Both the position numbers and the translations under genes were made by a program. A DNA stretch of 64,000 nt from positions 1 through 64,000 of the forward strand of contig JAPJBO010000698.1 of NCBI GenBank assembly GCA_030068145.1, written 5' to 3'. This document shows positions 38,620 through 49,941 of this stretch, in pieces. The notes below the pieces were generated by a model. The model saw only the letters and a program-made list of their open reading frames with translations. It was not told where the DNA came from and ran no database searches. This DNA comes from Diplonema papillatum (taxonomy: Eukaryota > Euglenozoa > Diplonemea > Diplonemida > Diplonemidae). The number at the start of each line of letters is the position of its first letter. Within the stretch, counting starts at the first letter, position 1.

Positions 38620-39770
38620 GTCCTTTTCGGTTAAGCGTGCGCTTCAGGGCGGGTACGGGTCTAGACCTTTAACCCTTACGGGGCGGGGAAAAAATGTACT
38701 TATGTCGCTAACGGCAGACGCCCGAGCAGGACCGGCGCTTGTTCTGTGGCAGTCCTGCGTTTGCGCAAGCACCTTCGGATGCTAGGTCCGGTGCTTGTGC
38801 GAGCCACGAAGCCGGTCCACCCATAGCTCCTGGAATGCATCGAATTGCTGCCGCTGTCTACTGTCTACCACGGTGTTCCCACGGTAAACCACGGTCTTTC
38901 AGGAGGATGCACCGTAGTAGAACCTTGATTCTCACGCCGGTGTTGGTGCACCCCCCCCGGACCCAAATGCTCAGTCCGGCGTGCGCAGCTCAGTCCGGGG
39001 TCATTCTTGTTCCAAAGATTTCCGCGCCTGCGGCGCAGATAGTTTGGGCATGCTTAGTCCGTTTGTCCACAAACTGGGACGCTGCGGTGATCGCATAGCA
39101 GACAACCGAAGTTTCCCTCAGGATAGCTAGAACCAAAACAGGAGATACGCCGCATTGGGGAAATCGCTTCCTCGACCTATTCTCAAACTTTAAATGGGCG
39201 TGAGCTCGGGGTTTCTTCATTGAACCCTGAATAGTAGAATCCTGGTTCTAAGCGGGCCACTTCTGGTAAGCAGGACTGGCGACGCGGGAGATCGCACACT
39301 GCTGCCAAAGACACCACCCAGCGCCTTGCCAAGCGCCTCGCCAAGCGCGCGCGGGCGGCGGAGGAGGAGCGGAAGCTGCTGCGCTTTGGGTCCTTGTCGT
39401 GTGCAAAGATCCCCGTCTTGAGCTCCTCGGGTTTGATGTAGTTGGGCCCCGGAGCCACCACCCGTTGGAAATCCTCTGCAGCTCTGCTTGCTGTACCGCA
39501 GCATACGGTTTCCAGTTCGAATGGTCCTTTTGACCCTTGTCGTCTGCAATGATCTTCACGGATTTTCCGAGGGAATCTGCGAGGCTTGACGAATCTACAT
39601 ACAGGGTGTCTGTTCGGGGGAAACATTTTGTTTTTCGGGATACCCCGCAGGGTGTCCAAAGTGTCCTTGGGGTATCACCCCATCGTAAGTTGTTATTCGG
39701 ATTACTTCATTCCTTTCCCCTCATCGAACGAAAACCGCTGCTAGCAGCAATGCCTGACTGAAATGTCCTA
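38620..39770. other. no gene seen
   Basis: 39290-39400 has a GC-rich patch (GCCAAGCGCCTCGCCAAGCG) that reads as a basic helix on the plus strand, but the frame is short and unsupported. Confidence 0.35.
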
Positions 39771-39774
39771 CTGC

Positions 39775-39841
39775 AATGCCCAACACTCTTTACTTTCCAG
39801 GACGCCAGGCCGGGAAGGAAAGTAAAGAGTGTTGGGCATTT
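39775..39841. repeat. perfect 24-bp inverted repeat (hairpin)
   Basis: AATGCCCAACACTCTTTACT and its exact complement on the other side, extended to about 24 bp, around a 17-18 base loop. Could form a stable RNA hairpin or be the remnant of a tiny MITE. Confidence 0.9.
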
Positions 39842-39844
39842 TGT

Positions 39845-40670
39845 ACACCTTGGCCAGGTTGGCCGGCTGCCTTGCACCTTGCCAGATTGACTGGTTGCCT
39901 TGCTGTGGCCACTGCTTTACGACATTTGCACCACACTGGGCTGCCTAGGTTCTTCGCAGAGGACGTAAAAAAGTAGAGAACAAAGCAGTTGGTAACTCTG
40001 CGAGAACGCAGCGAGAAGAAATGCGTAGTTTTGGTGGAAAAGAAGACCTGAAGAAAAAAAGAAAAAGGAGGAAGAAAAAGACGGGAGGGGGGAAGAAGGA
40101 AATCGAAAAACAGTGTATCAGAGGAATCTAAAGCAGAAAAGAGGGAAGCGCACCTGTTTGTCTCATGCAGGACTAGCAGGTTGCCAACTGGGGGCCTCTG
40201 CTCGAAAAAAACAAACGGAATGACAAAAGAGACTCTGGACACCAGCACCGGGCACCCGTGAGCTTTGCAGTATGCGAGATTCTAACAACCCGCCCAACCC
40301 CCGGAACGAGGACAGGTGTCGTGTAGGGTACCGTTCACTGTTTCTGCTCTCCAGAGTTTGGTGGCGATCCTGCTGCAGGTTCACCTACAGCAACCTTGCT
40401 CCGACTTTTGCTTCTTCTAGTTGAGAAGCATTCATTGCTGTATGTGTGCTGCCGTCTGCGAGCTTCCTTATCACCAAGTTTTCCCACACAGCAACATTCG
40501 GTGGCAACGACGGAAAGTTCCGGGGAAGGGGGGGAGAGGGCGTTCTCTTAATTTTCTACTGTTTGTGTGGATCTTACTTTCTATTGGGTTGCATGCGGGT
40601 TTTGAGGGAGCCAAACACAGCCGTCGAGGAAGCCGGCTTCATTCTCTCCTGTTTCTCGGACTTGGGTTCT
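39845..40670. other. no gene seen
   Basis: Contains a purine-rich block (40030-40110, AAAAAGAAAAAGGAGGAAG). No coding or RNA features seen. Confidence 0.35.
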
Positions 40671-40675
40671 TGCAC

Positions 40676-40835
40676 GGTGGAGTCCAGCCTCAGAAGCTGG
40701 ATTCAAAGCTGTCACATCCGCTTTTCGGGTGTGGATTTACACGCGTTTTGCTTGTTGCACACCCGCTTTCAGGTGTGACTCGCATCCCCTCCTTAACTCC
40801 AGGTTCTGTGGCTGGACCTCACCGTGTGGGTTAGT
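40676..40835. repeat. dispersed repeat F (CCAGCCTCAGAAGCTG), copy 1
   Basis: GTCCAGCCTCAGAAGCTGG, then CCGCTTTTCGGGTGTGGATTT, ACACCCGCTTTCAGGTGTGA, ending GGCTGGACCTCACCGTGTGGG. The start and end are roughly inverted (TCCAGCC / GGCTGGAC). Other copies at 45315-45525 and 56078-56230. Confidence 0.7.
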
Positions 40836-40839
40836 GGGT

Positions 40840-43800
40840 TAGAAGCTGCAGAGCGTTAAGTAGCACAACTGCTCTTTTTCCATCCATTTACTGGAGCGAA
40901 CATTTCCGGAACTACGGGTTTGCGCATGAGAAAGATATTCGACCCCAACCGAAAAGTGTCAGTAATCACGAACCTCTCCGCCCCCAGTGGCGTTTTAACT
41001 ACGGCGTCCCGCCGGGGGGTCCCGTAGTGAAAACTCTTTGACCTTATATTTTTCGCCCGATCCGGTGACGCAGATCGCACTTTGTTTCCTTGTACCAGCG
41101 CTAGACCGCAACTCCGGAAAAAGTTTGGGGACAGGCATCAGTGCAATGGAAACTGTTGAGCTACTGACTTGACTCCTCCCCCCTTTTTTCGAGGTCTGTT
41201 TCGTGTTGTTAAGGAGCCAGTGTTTGTGCACCCACAACTTTACCACGAGTGCGGTCAGAATGGCCACGACATTTACGCACAACGTGTTGTGGCTACTGTG
41301 GCTAGAATATTTTTCCTTCGTGACCCGGTGAGAAGGGGCAATAATCGATGCCAGGGTTGGCATCGATTCACCACCCACACAGCACAACACCAAACACTCT
41401 CAGATTTTGCAGATCTCGGATTCTACGCATTGGCTGGATTTCTTGTTTTGGCCAAAATCGCACACGAGCCCTCATCAAACCTTCCGATTCAACCCGGAAG
41501 ATATGCGATGCGCGTTCTCGGACTCAGGATTTCAAACGGAGCATCAATCGAGTAAGTGATCTTTGTACCGCCACGTTCTCTCAAACCGGATCGCCTCGAG
41601 AGACGAGCACGGCGCCCAGTCCTATGGTAGAGAACCTTTTGTTGTTTTTTTAGGCCAGCTGGCTTACGGGGGGAAAAAAAAAAACTGACAACGTCAAGGT
41701 GCAATTTAGACCGGTACATTGTGAATGGTAAAAGTCAGACACACCACCCCCAGAGCAGTGTCCTGCCCGAACATTGAGCTAATATTTTCTCCCCGCTGGG
41801 CACCCACACATGCGCACAGCGTGAACTGACCCCGTACCGCCCTGGTAGAAGCCGGTAGGCCGGCCTAACAAACCCGCCGACTTCCCCATTTTCTTAGAGT
41901 GAAAGTTCGTCTGAAACTCCCTTTCTTTTGAGTGCAGCGTTCAGCCTACTAGTAGCAAGATGGCAAAGATGTAGAGATTCGAATTGAGTCCCTCCAGGGG
42001 AGTGGGAATACTTGGGTTGCAGCTCTTGGCAGATTAGAAAAAAAAAACGAGGGGCGCTATTTCTCAACGAAAGGGGTCTATCCTGCCTTAGGATACGCCA
42101 GGGTGTCCGACTCCCGATCGTGAGCAGCGAGGATCTAGTAGCCCCTCCAGTATTTTCATACAAGCGAGGGGTAAAATTACGGTGTCCTTCTCGGGAGCGA
42201 CGGGGTAATAACCTTTGTTCAAGTGTTAGTTCTCGTCGGAATAGTATTAATCTTCTGAGATCTTCGATCTTATACGCTCTAGTTGGCCGCACCCTTCGAC
42301 CGGTCAGGCTCAGCCTACCTCTTGTGTTCAGATGTAGGCGTTTGAAGTCTCCGGTTGGCATCCGAGGCGCGTTGGAGAGCTAGGTCCGAGTCTATGCGAG
42401 GGGTTGATCCCAGCCTTCTGAATACCAGCAGTACGCTGATGCCCAGCACACTGGGCCACCTTGCAACCTGAGCTTTTTAACAGCAGCATTACTATACGCT
42501 ACTGGTGCTGGAACTACCGCGGGTGCTGGCACCAGACTTGTCCACCAATTGTGTTCATTGACAGGTTTAGATATCATCCATTGCTTCTAACGTACTGAGT
42601 ACATGTCGAGGCTATTTCTCTTCGCTGCCTCAGCAGTGTTGCTATTGGTCAAGGAGCAATAGGTAAACCCCTTGCGGACGGAGGGGGGAGGTTGTCCAGC
42701 GCACAGAAAGCCTTCTGGGTAACCTGTATAAGTCAAACTCGAGAGGTACGACTCCAAAATGGGAAACCCAGTGCTCCTGAGAAAGGTTTCGTAAAACATC
42801 TCTTCACAGCAGCAACATTTATCATTCTTGATGACTTTACTCGAGGCCCAGTGTCCGAACGCCAGCTCTGACCCTGTTCTGACTGTTTTGTCATAAATAT
42901 ACATCCTCCGTCCGTAAAGGGTAAAGAAAGATTCCAGCCTTTCAGCGTGGGTTCAGGTTGCTGGAAGGTCGGTTACTCGAAGCGTGGTTGGCCGAGGACT
43001 TGAGGTGTGGTTGGTGAGTTTTTACAGGTGGCGCAAAACTGAGGACAATCCTCTGACTCGAGTTGGCGAGCCGCATCTTTGGCGGGTTTGTAGCGCATTT
43101 TTTTGAGGTCATGAAAGCCGGTATTCTAAAGTCTCTGGTTGACTGGCCGTATACTGGCCGTAGAGTGCTTGGTTGGGGGCGTTTCCTTTTTTAGAGTGAA
43201 AAAAAGTTTTTTATTGGAGACAGACGGAGGTGACTTTCGTCGATTCTGGAGCGCAGCGCGGTACCCTGTGTGACGACATTTCGGTACCCGAGATGTTACC
43301 CTTGGTACCGCCAAGGAAGCATAGATCCGGGCCAGTTCGGACTGAGTTTGGACTCGCCCGAATATATTGTGGAGTCCGTGTGGCGGAGAACTGTCTAGCG
43401 ATGACGTAGAAGGGTTCGGTTGGGGTTTGCTTGGTTGCGGGGTTCCCGAACATCGCCTGTTGAACAGTGAGGCTGGGCTTTGCACTTCTGACTACCCCCG
43501 TAGATTGGTGCCTTTCGACCTTGTATTTGTTTGTGAGGTTCGGCTATAAACGTGACTTTTCTTTTAGAGTTAAGCTTTTGTGCGGCCGAGATTTCTTTCT
43601 ATCTCGCAACGACAACAAGTGGCTAGGTCCGCTTCTCTATGTCAGCGTTGCCAAGAATGTCTCTTGTTTTCACAAGCCGGTATGTCTCCGGTTGACACTT
43701 GTGGCGGGGTCGTTGCAGTTGGGTCTGAGTCTGCAAGTTTGCGGTGTTCTCTGTCGGTCGCACTGTTGCTTTTTTTTCAGCTTTCTGTCACGGAGACACT

Positions 43801-45290
43801 TTTTCCCATTCACTTTCTTTTCATTTTCTCTTCTTCTTCTTCTTTCCTTTCTGGGAAGACGTGTCGATTGGTTGATCTTGATTTTGGGTTTGCGTGTGGA
43901 ATGGCAAACGGAATCTGCACGTGCTTCGTTCTCTCAGGTTGTTCTTTCGGAAAAGACCTGAGATCCGACGGTGTTGTGTGAATAAGGGATTGCATTTGTC
44001 AACCCCTTACGGACAGCGACATCCAATTGGAGTTAAAGTTCGCTTGAGATTCCGGGAGTTTAGGGTCTCCGGGTGACCTTTGCTAAATGGGTTCTCATAG
44101 AGCAAGTAAGGGCTATGTGGGTGCGGGTTATTTCTTGTCAAACCTTAATACTTTGCCGACCGGCTGAACTCGCCCGTGTTGGTAAGTTACATGCGGTACG
44201 CCGCCAAGCCGACAATGCGTGAGCCTCCGGCCATAAGGGGCCAATGCATAAAAGCAGCCGACGCAAATGATCCCTGGTTCATGTGGGATCTGCCCTTTTG
44301 CGAGGGCCCAGCATTGGCTGTAGTGGACTGGGGCTTCTTTTCGCCTGTTTCTTGCTTTAACAAAACGGTGTTTTTAAGTCTTTAAGTCTGCAATGGACAC
44401 ACGATGCAGGGCGGGGTCTTCGAAAGGTTGGCGGACACAAGGGGTGAGCATGGTAAAAATACTTGGGGGGGTGGTTGCATTTCTTCTTTTGCAAGCTTCA
44501 GTTCTGTTTCGGGTACTCTGTTTTCTGTTTTCGTTCTGCCCTCCCCCGCACAGGAAACGAACATTATCCTCACGCCTTTCGCTGCACAACGTCGGACTAG
44601 AATGGAATGCGCGGGGTCTTCTTTCCCTGAAGGCGACCGGTGCGCACATTGGTCAATTGAGATTGTTTTTCTGATGCACCGCTCTCAGCTTTTTTGCAAC
44701 CACCATGGTTTAGCCAGGGAATTAGCTTGGTCTCCGGCCACAGTCCAAATGTGGATATAGAAGCTAATCCCCTGGGTTAGCACCAAAGTGTGATGCGGCG
44801 TTGGACTGCCGACGACCCGCAACGCACACAGGAGTCAGTCCGATAGTCGAAACTGTTGAGACTCGGAGGATCGAACACACCCAAGCTCGCACCGCAAGCC
44901 TTTTGGCTGGCCGGCGGTCGTAATCCTTTTCTAGCCTTATTCGGAGCGAACGCGTTTGGAAAGCGGGGGGGGTAAAAAAGAAGCAAAAAAAGGGCTGTCT
45001 TTTCGTTCTGGTGCATTGTAATTCCGCGAACCGGGGCAAGCAAGTGAAGGCGAGACTGGGGGCGAGTGGCGCGTCGCCCGCCAGCTAAGTCTAGAGAAAC
45101 CTGCGCGCCCACTCCACCTGCGACAATCAGTGTCGGCGAGGCGCTGGGTGGGGTCGGAGAGCTCACGTACTTCTGGACTCGTGTTGCTACCGTTGTTCAA
45201 GCCGACGTCTTTATAAAGTCACCGGCTTGACAGTTGGAAGGCGCCCGTTCAACTTCTGAAGAAGGCACAGGGGACGGGAAAGCAGTGCTC
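40840..45290. other. 4.4 kb with no recognisable gene
   Basis: Short frames on both strands only. It holds dispersed AGAGTGAAAGTTCG-type motifs at about 41890 and 44024, a small hairpin (ATCGATGCCAGGGTTGGCATCGAT, 41344-41367), and T/C-rich tracts at 43770-43855. I cannot assign any function. Confidence 0.4.
44024..44083 (+). repeat. dispersed AGAGTGAAAGTTCGC...CTCCGG motif, copy at 44 kb
   Basis: GGAGTTAAAGTTCGCTTGAG, TTCCGGGAG, TTTAGGGTCTCCGGGTGACC. Confidence 0.7.
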
Positions 45291-45314
45291 TTTTGTGGCT
45301 GACGAAAAGAAATA

Positions 45315-45525
45315 TACACGGCGGTGTCCAGCCTCAGAAGCTGGTGGAAAAGAGGATGCGCTCGAGGCACACCAGGTGTGTCTTGGCACATTTTTGTCTT
45401 GTGCGTACGTGGGAAAACCCCAAGAAACGCGTGGAAATGTGCACCCGAAATGCGGGTGCGACACCCGCTTTTCCTCCAGCTTCCGCAGCTCCAGCTTCTG
45501 GTGCTGGACTCCGCCGTGTGGGCTG
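45315..45525. repeat. dispersed repeat F, copy 2
   Basis: GGCGGTGTCCAGCCTCAGAA at the left and TTCTGGTGCTGGACTCCGCC at the right are imperfect inverted repeats, with GCGACACCCGCTTTTCC between them. This copy best shows the foldback character of the family. Confidence 0.7.
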
Positions 45526-45798
45526 ATCCAAGAACTTCAGGCACTGGCTGTGGTGAAACCAGGGCTGGCCTAGAAAGACTGTAAGTGCCGGCCACTACAG
45601 GGGATGGGCCTCAGGCTTCTAATAGGGCTGCAGCTGTTCGAACTACTGCTGCTTCGCTTTATGTGTCTTCACCGTGTGTGCGGCTTCGATGCCTCCACTA
45701 TAAAACCTGGTAGATGGCTGAAAAACAGCCCAACCCCCGAACGTGTCATCTTATAAGCCTTTGGCAGCCTGGGGTGATCCACCTATTCAAATCAATAC

Positions 45799-46682
45799 CA
45801 TGCAGGGTCAAAACCTTGTGTCTTTTTGGAAATGGGCAAAAAAAAAATCCGGAAAAAAATTGGGTTTTTGAATTTTAAAATTTTGGAACAAAAACTGTGG
45901 TACTTTTTGAGGAAGCTGAGCAAAATTTTTTTTTACCCAATTTTTTTTTGGGGTCCATCGGCAGGGGTTATTCTAATCCCCGAAATTCTGAAAAATCTCG
46001 GTTAAAAAATCTTTGATATGGCCAGAAAAAAAATTTCCCCACGCTGCGCGTGGGAAAGCATGGATTGCTGAAGAGGAAGCAGTGTCCCACACAGTAGCGT
46101 CATACGTTAGCACAGTGTCGACCACAGTGGCAGCACCACTAAAACCAAATGCGGTGAGCGACATCTCTTTTAGTTTCAAAATCCTTTCAGGCCTGTGAGC
46201 TTCAGGATAGCAAACGATCCTCCAGTGACTGATTACTGGGTGTGATGGAAAACACAATCTGGCTGCTGCTTCTCCCTTTTGTTGTAGCCTTCACTTGTCA
46301 GTCCCAGTGGGCACTACGGCATGATGGCCTCAACGCCTTTCAACGAATCGAGGCAGGGCGAAGCTGCTCACGACAGGCGCCCCCCAACACGCTAATCCCA
46401 ACACCCCTCATGCCCCATAGATATTTCTGGACCACATCGCTGGCAGGCTGTGTACACACAAAACAGCAACTACGACTCCAGGATCTGAGCCTGTAGCCTG
46501 GGTCCCTTGCCAAAAAGTTTTCACCAGAAATCCCCATGGTTAAAAAATCTTTTTTCACCGGCCTGTTTTCAGAATTTTTTCTTTTTGGTGAAAAAAAAAT
46601 TTTTTTTAACCATACAGGATAATCCCTGTCCATCGGCCCCGCGGGAGCGTTTTAAAAAGACACAAGGTTTTGACCCTGCATG
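45799..46682. mobile_element. 884-bp TIR element with CATGCAGGGTC ends
   Basis: Left CATGCAGGGTCAAAACC... and right its complement, perfect over about 31 bases (to GTGTCTTTTT), flanked by the 4-bp direct repeat ATAC (45795-45798; 46683-46686). Interior A/T-rich inverted segments (GGTTAAAAAATCTTT near 46000 and 46540) lie near both ends. No transposase is seen. The CAGGG core is hAT-like, but a 4-bp duplication is not typical of hAT. Confidence 0.8.
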
Positions 46683-46971
46683 ATACGCGACGTTTCACTA
46701 CTTGTTCCAGACTCGTGTTGCGTTAGTGGGGAGTCATTTGCAAGCAAATGAGTACCGCACAAGTTGTTGCAACTCTGCACCACTTTGCAGAACTATGGGT
46801 CAACACCGATTGTGCAAAGTTGTGAAGACTTCTCTGCATAACAGTGGGTGGAACACCCCGGCCGACCTCTTGTTCCGAACAATAATGAACTCCGCTCTCC
46901 TCTCATCAGCCCAAGAGGGAGGGGGTGCAAAAAAAAAAAAAAAAAAACACTGGCGGAAAGAAGTTCGGCAG

Positions 46972-47250
<279 letters not shown>

Positions 47251-47289
47251 TGAAGTGCAAAGAGCTTGGAAAAAAGGGCGCGTTGGTAG

Positions 47290-47740
47290 CTAGTCGAGCT
47301 TCTTACGTCGGTCTCCTCTTTACAGTCCAAGGGGTTTTGGTGGAAAGAAGAAGGAGCTCAGGCACGAATAGGGTCTGACGTAGTGGTAGCGGATGCTACT
47401 TACTTTACTTTCCTCTTTGTAGTCCTAAAAGCACTGGTGGAAAAAGCAGAAGGAGGGCTCAGGCTTGGGATAGGATGTGATGTAGTGGTAGCGGATGCTA
47501 CTTACTTCACGTTCCTCGTTTTTAGTCCTGGCAACGGCAACACTGGTGGAAAGAGAATGGGCACAGGCTTGGAAGAGGGCGTGATGTAGTGGTAGCTGGG
47601 CGAGCTACTTACTTCGCTCTCCTCCTTTTACTCCGAATAGTCCTGGTGGGGGAAAAGAAGAGGGGGGCGGGTTCAGGCTTGGCGAAAAGGGCGTGATGCA
47701 GTGGCAGCTGATCGAGCTACTTACTTCACTCTGAGATACT
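47290..47740. repeat. roughly 110-bp minisatellite, four copies
   Basis: Units share GGTGGAAA(G/A)A, GGCTCAGGC, GATGTAGTGGTAGC, GCTACTTACTTCACT and TCCTCxTTTTAGTCCT. Unit length varies from 105 to 125 bases. Confidence 0.85.
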
Positions 47741-47744
47741 TTGC

Positions 47745-48425
47745 GGAACGGTCGGGGTGCTGGGAGACGTCGCTTTGGACTTTTCTCTTTTCCTGGAACA
47801 TTGCTGGCGTGTTTCTAGCGTTTATTGTGGTTTCGTCAGACGGGATAGATTCTTTTCCGCCGTTTAAGTGAAACCCGCCCCGCCCCACTCCGTTTTCGTT
47901 GTTGTGATCCGCGTTCCGGGTAGTTTTCCCGTCGCTCTTCCGTGCGCGGGGGAAGAGGGTGGAACTTTAGAAAGAGAGAGAGCGAGAGAGAGAGAGACGA
48001 GTTAGAGTGCGGGGACCATCTCTCCGGAGAGTATCCGGTCGCCCCACTACTGTCCCGCACTACTACGGCGGGCGTAAGTCGTTACGTCGTGGGCGCGGTG
48101 CGAGCCCGGCCCACAAAGATGATGATTGCACCGATGGTGGCGCAGCCGGGGGCGTTCTGACTGACGGGCAAGACCGCCTGGCAGGCGTGTGTTGACACGT
48201 TATGTCGCGGGCTCTCCTCCTTTTGGCAATAGCCCGCCCTATGGCGGCGGCTGGCATCTTGACGGAGAATCTCAACGCCCACTGAACAAAAGATACGTCG
48301 TGCGGATAGAAAGATGCTTAGACACTGCCTCTCACGCATTTCTCCCGGTTAAATGTTACGCAAAACGGACTATTGTCAAGTCTTCTTCAAAGACAGAAGA
48401 TAATTCAGAGAAATCAAAAAAGAAA
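47745..48425. other. no gene seen
   Basis: Contains (GA)n near 47970-47997 followed by GACGAGTTAGAGTGCGGGGACCATCTCTCC; the phrase GACGAGTTAGAGTGC..GGACCATCTCTCC recurs at 54155-54185 after another (GA)n, so it is a short dispersed repeat. Confidence 0.4.
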
Positions 48426-48429
48426 TGAG

Positions 48430-48645
48430 GTGGGGGATTGCAAGAACGTGCTTGGAAGGGGTATTTGCTCAACACCGCACTGGTCCCGTCTGCGCCGTGG
48501 TTCGGTCCTTTAAGCCACGGACACATATCGGCGGACCATCATCAGCGCGGAACTTAAGTGTCTGCAGACAGGACTGCGGTGTGAGTCTGGTTGTCAGGCG
48601 GCTGTTCGTAGCTCGTCACTGCCAGGACCACCCGTGCTACTAGAG
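48430..48645. repeat. dispersed repeat A, copy at 48.4 kb
   Basis: About 93% identical to the first 215 bases of 15255-15670, ending at GTGCTACTAGAG. Confidence 0.85.
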
Positions 48646-48998
48646 AGAATGAGGTAGGGGAGGGGGGGGGGGGGTCGTTTTCCATATTTTGCGGTTGAAG
48701 CTCAACTTTAATTTGCAACGTATTGGCCAAGGGCTCCAAAGGCCTATTCCGAGGTGAGCCTGTGAGGGCCTTTACGACATGCTGGTCCATGCAAGCGAGC
48801 TGATAGGGGTAACGAGCTCCGTCAACGATGGTAGGCCCGCGGCCGGTACCGAACGCTGGAAGTCTGCACACCAGCCCTGTCGCAGGTGCAAACCCCGTTT
48901 CAAACCTGTACGACCCCACGATGGGACCCCGAAAGCTATACTAAACCTGCACGCGCTCGAAACAGTCTAAAAAAAAGGGGGGGTTTAAAAAAAGAATG

Positions 48999-49019
48999 GG
49001 GGGGGGGGGGGGGGGGGGC
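48999..49019. repeat. poly(G) tract
   Basis: About 21 G residues. A second G-run of 13 is at 48661-48675. Confidence 0.8.
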
Positions 49020-49140
49020 GACTGAAAGAAAATCTCGTACATTTTGGAATGTTTCCCTTTTTCGGAGTGAAAAAGAATACTGGGAAAATTAAATTCCCTC
49101 GGGTGGAAATGACGTACAGAGTGTGACGATAACTTGAGAT

Positions 49141-49199
49141 TGCTTCTTAGAGTGTACGTTCCCTTGGAGATCCGGGGGTTCAAAGTCTCCGGGTGACCG
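49141..49199 (+). repeat. dispersed AGAGTGAAAGTTCGC...CTCCGG motif, copy at 49 kb
   Basis: TTCTTAGAGTGTACGTTCCC, ATCCGGGGGTTCAAAGTCTCC, GGGTGACC. This copy has a B-box-like GGGTTCAAAGTC. Confidence 0.7.
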
Positions 49200-49344
49200 T
49201 TGTCGTAAAGGTTCCTTTACGATATCGGATACTAGTGTTCGTATCGTATCTAGTACGTGTACTTGTGCGTGGGTCTTTGTTGCCTATTTGCCGACTATTC
49301 GACTTATTTTAGAGCGCGCTCTCATTTCCTATGTGTCTGTTATT

Positions 49345-49575
49345 TCCGGATTTTTTGACGCAGGATTCCATTGTGTTGGAACAGGCAGCCCCCCAGAATT
49401 TATTTGTGGGGCAAGCCATTTTCAGGTGAAACAAATGAATCAGATACATTGTCCCTAGGGCTTCGTTCGCGCTGGCTCCGGATATAAAACACCCCCCCCC
49501 CCTCGGGCCGGAGCCGAAAACCCTGACGAAATAAACGGAATTGTCTTGCCGAATAAATGCTTGTTATTTTGCCTC
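49345..49575 (-). repeat. rearranged copy of the foldback family
   Basis: Reverse complement blocks match 6797-6945 (CCCTAGGGACAA...CATTTGTTTC..CTGAAAAT..GC and ACACAATGGAATCCTG), while 49515-49570 (AATAAACGG then CTTGCCGAATAAATGCTT) matches the left arm of 5872-6075 in inverted orientation. So the two segments at 5.9 and 6.8 kb belong to one element type. Confidence 0.7.
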
Positions 49576-49789
49576 GGCCCGTTGTCGTTGCGGCTCTCAA
49601 CTTCTGACAGCGGTTCGACCGGATCGGACAAAAAAACAGGCGCACAAACTCTACCACGTAAACGTGGCGCGGAACCGGAAACACCGGAGTATATCGTGCC
49701 TTCAGGCGGAAGTACGGGAAACACGATCCCCTCCACGAAGAAACGCCCCGTTCTGTTTTATTCTTTTACTTGTTAGTGACAGGTTCGGT

Positions 49790-49940
49790 ACCAGGGAAAG
49801 CCTGCTACACGGGAGCCAAGCTTCACGTGTTCGGCGGTACTGCAGAGCCACGGGCCTACGGGTCAAGTGGCTACCGATTTCCCAAACTAAAGCATCAAGG
49901 CTTGGCGCACCTTGGGGCTTGGCGCTTGCGCTGAACATAA
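49790..49940. repeat. dispersed repeat B, copy 2 (truncated)
   Basis: GGTACCAGGGAAAGCCTGCT, CACGGGAGCCAAGCTTCACG, GGCTTGGCGCTTGCGCTGAA. Near-identical to 60880-61015 and to the inverted complement of 16400-16550. Directly abuts the 3' end of the LINE at 49942. Confidence 0.85.
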
Positions 49941-49941
49941 A

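Noticed and set aside
42012..42383. Possible rRNA or other structural RNA at 42.0-42.4 kb
   Set aside because: The tone of the sequence suggested RNA, but no rRNA or snRNA signature could be matched.
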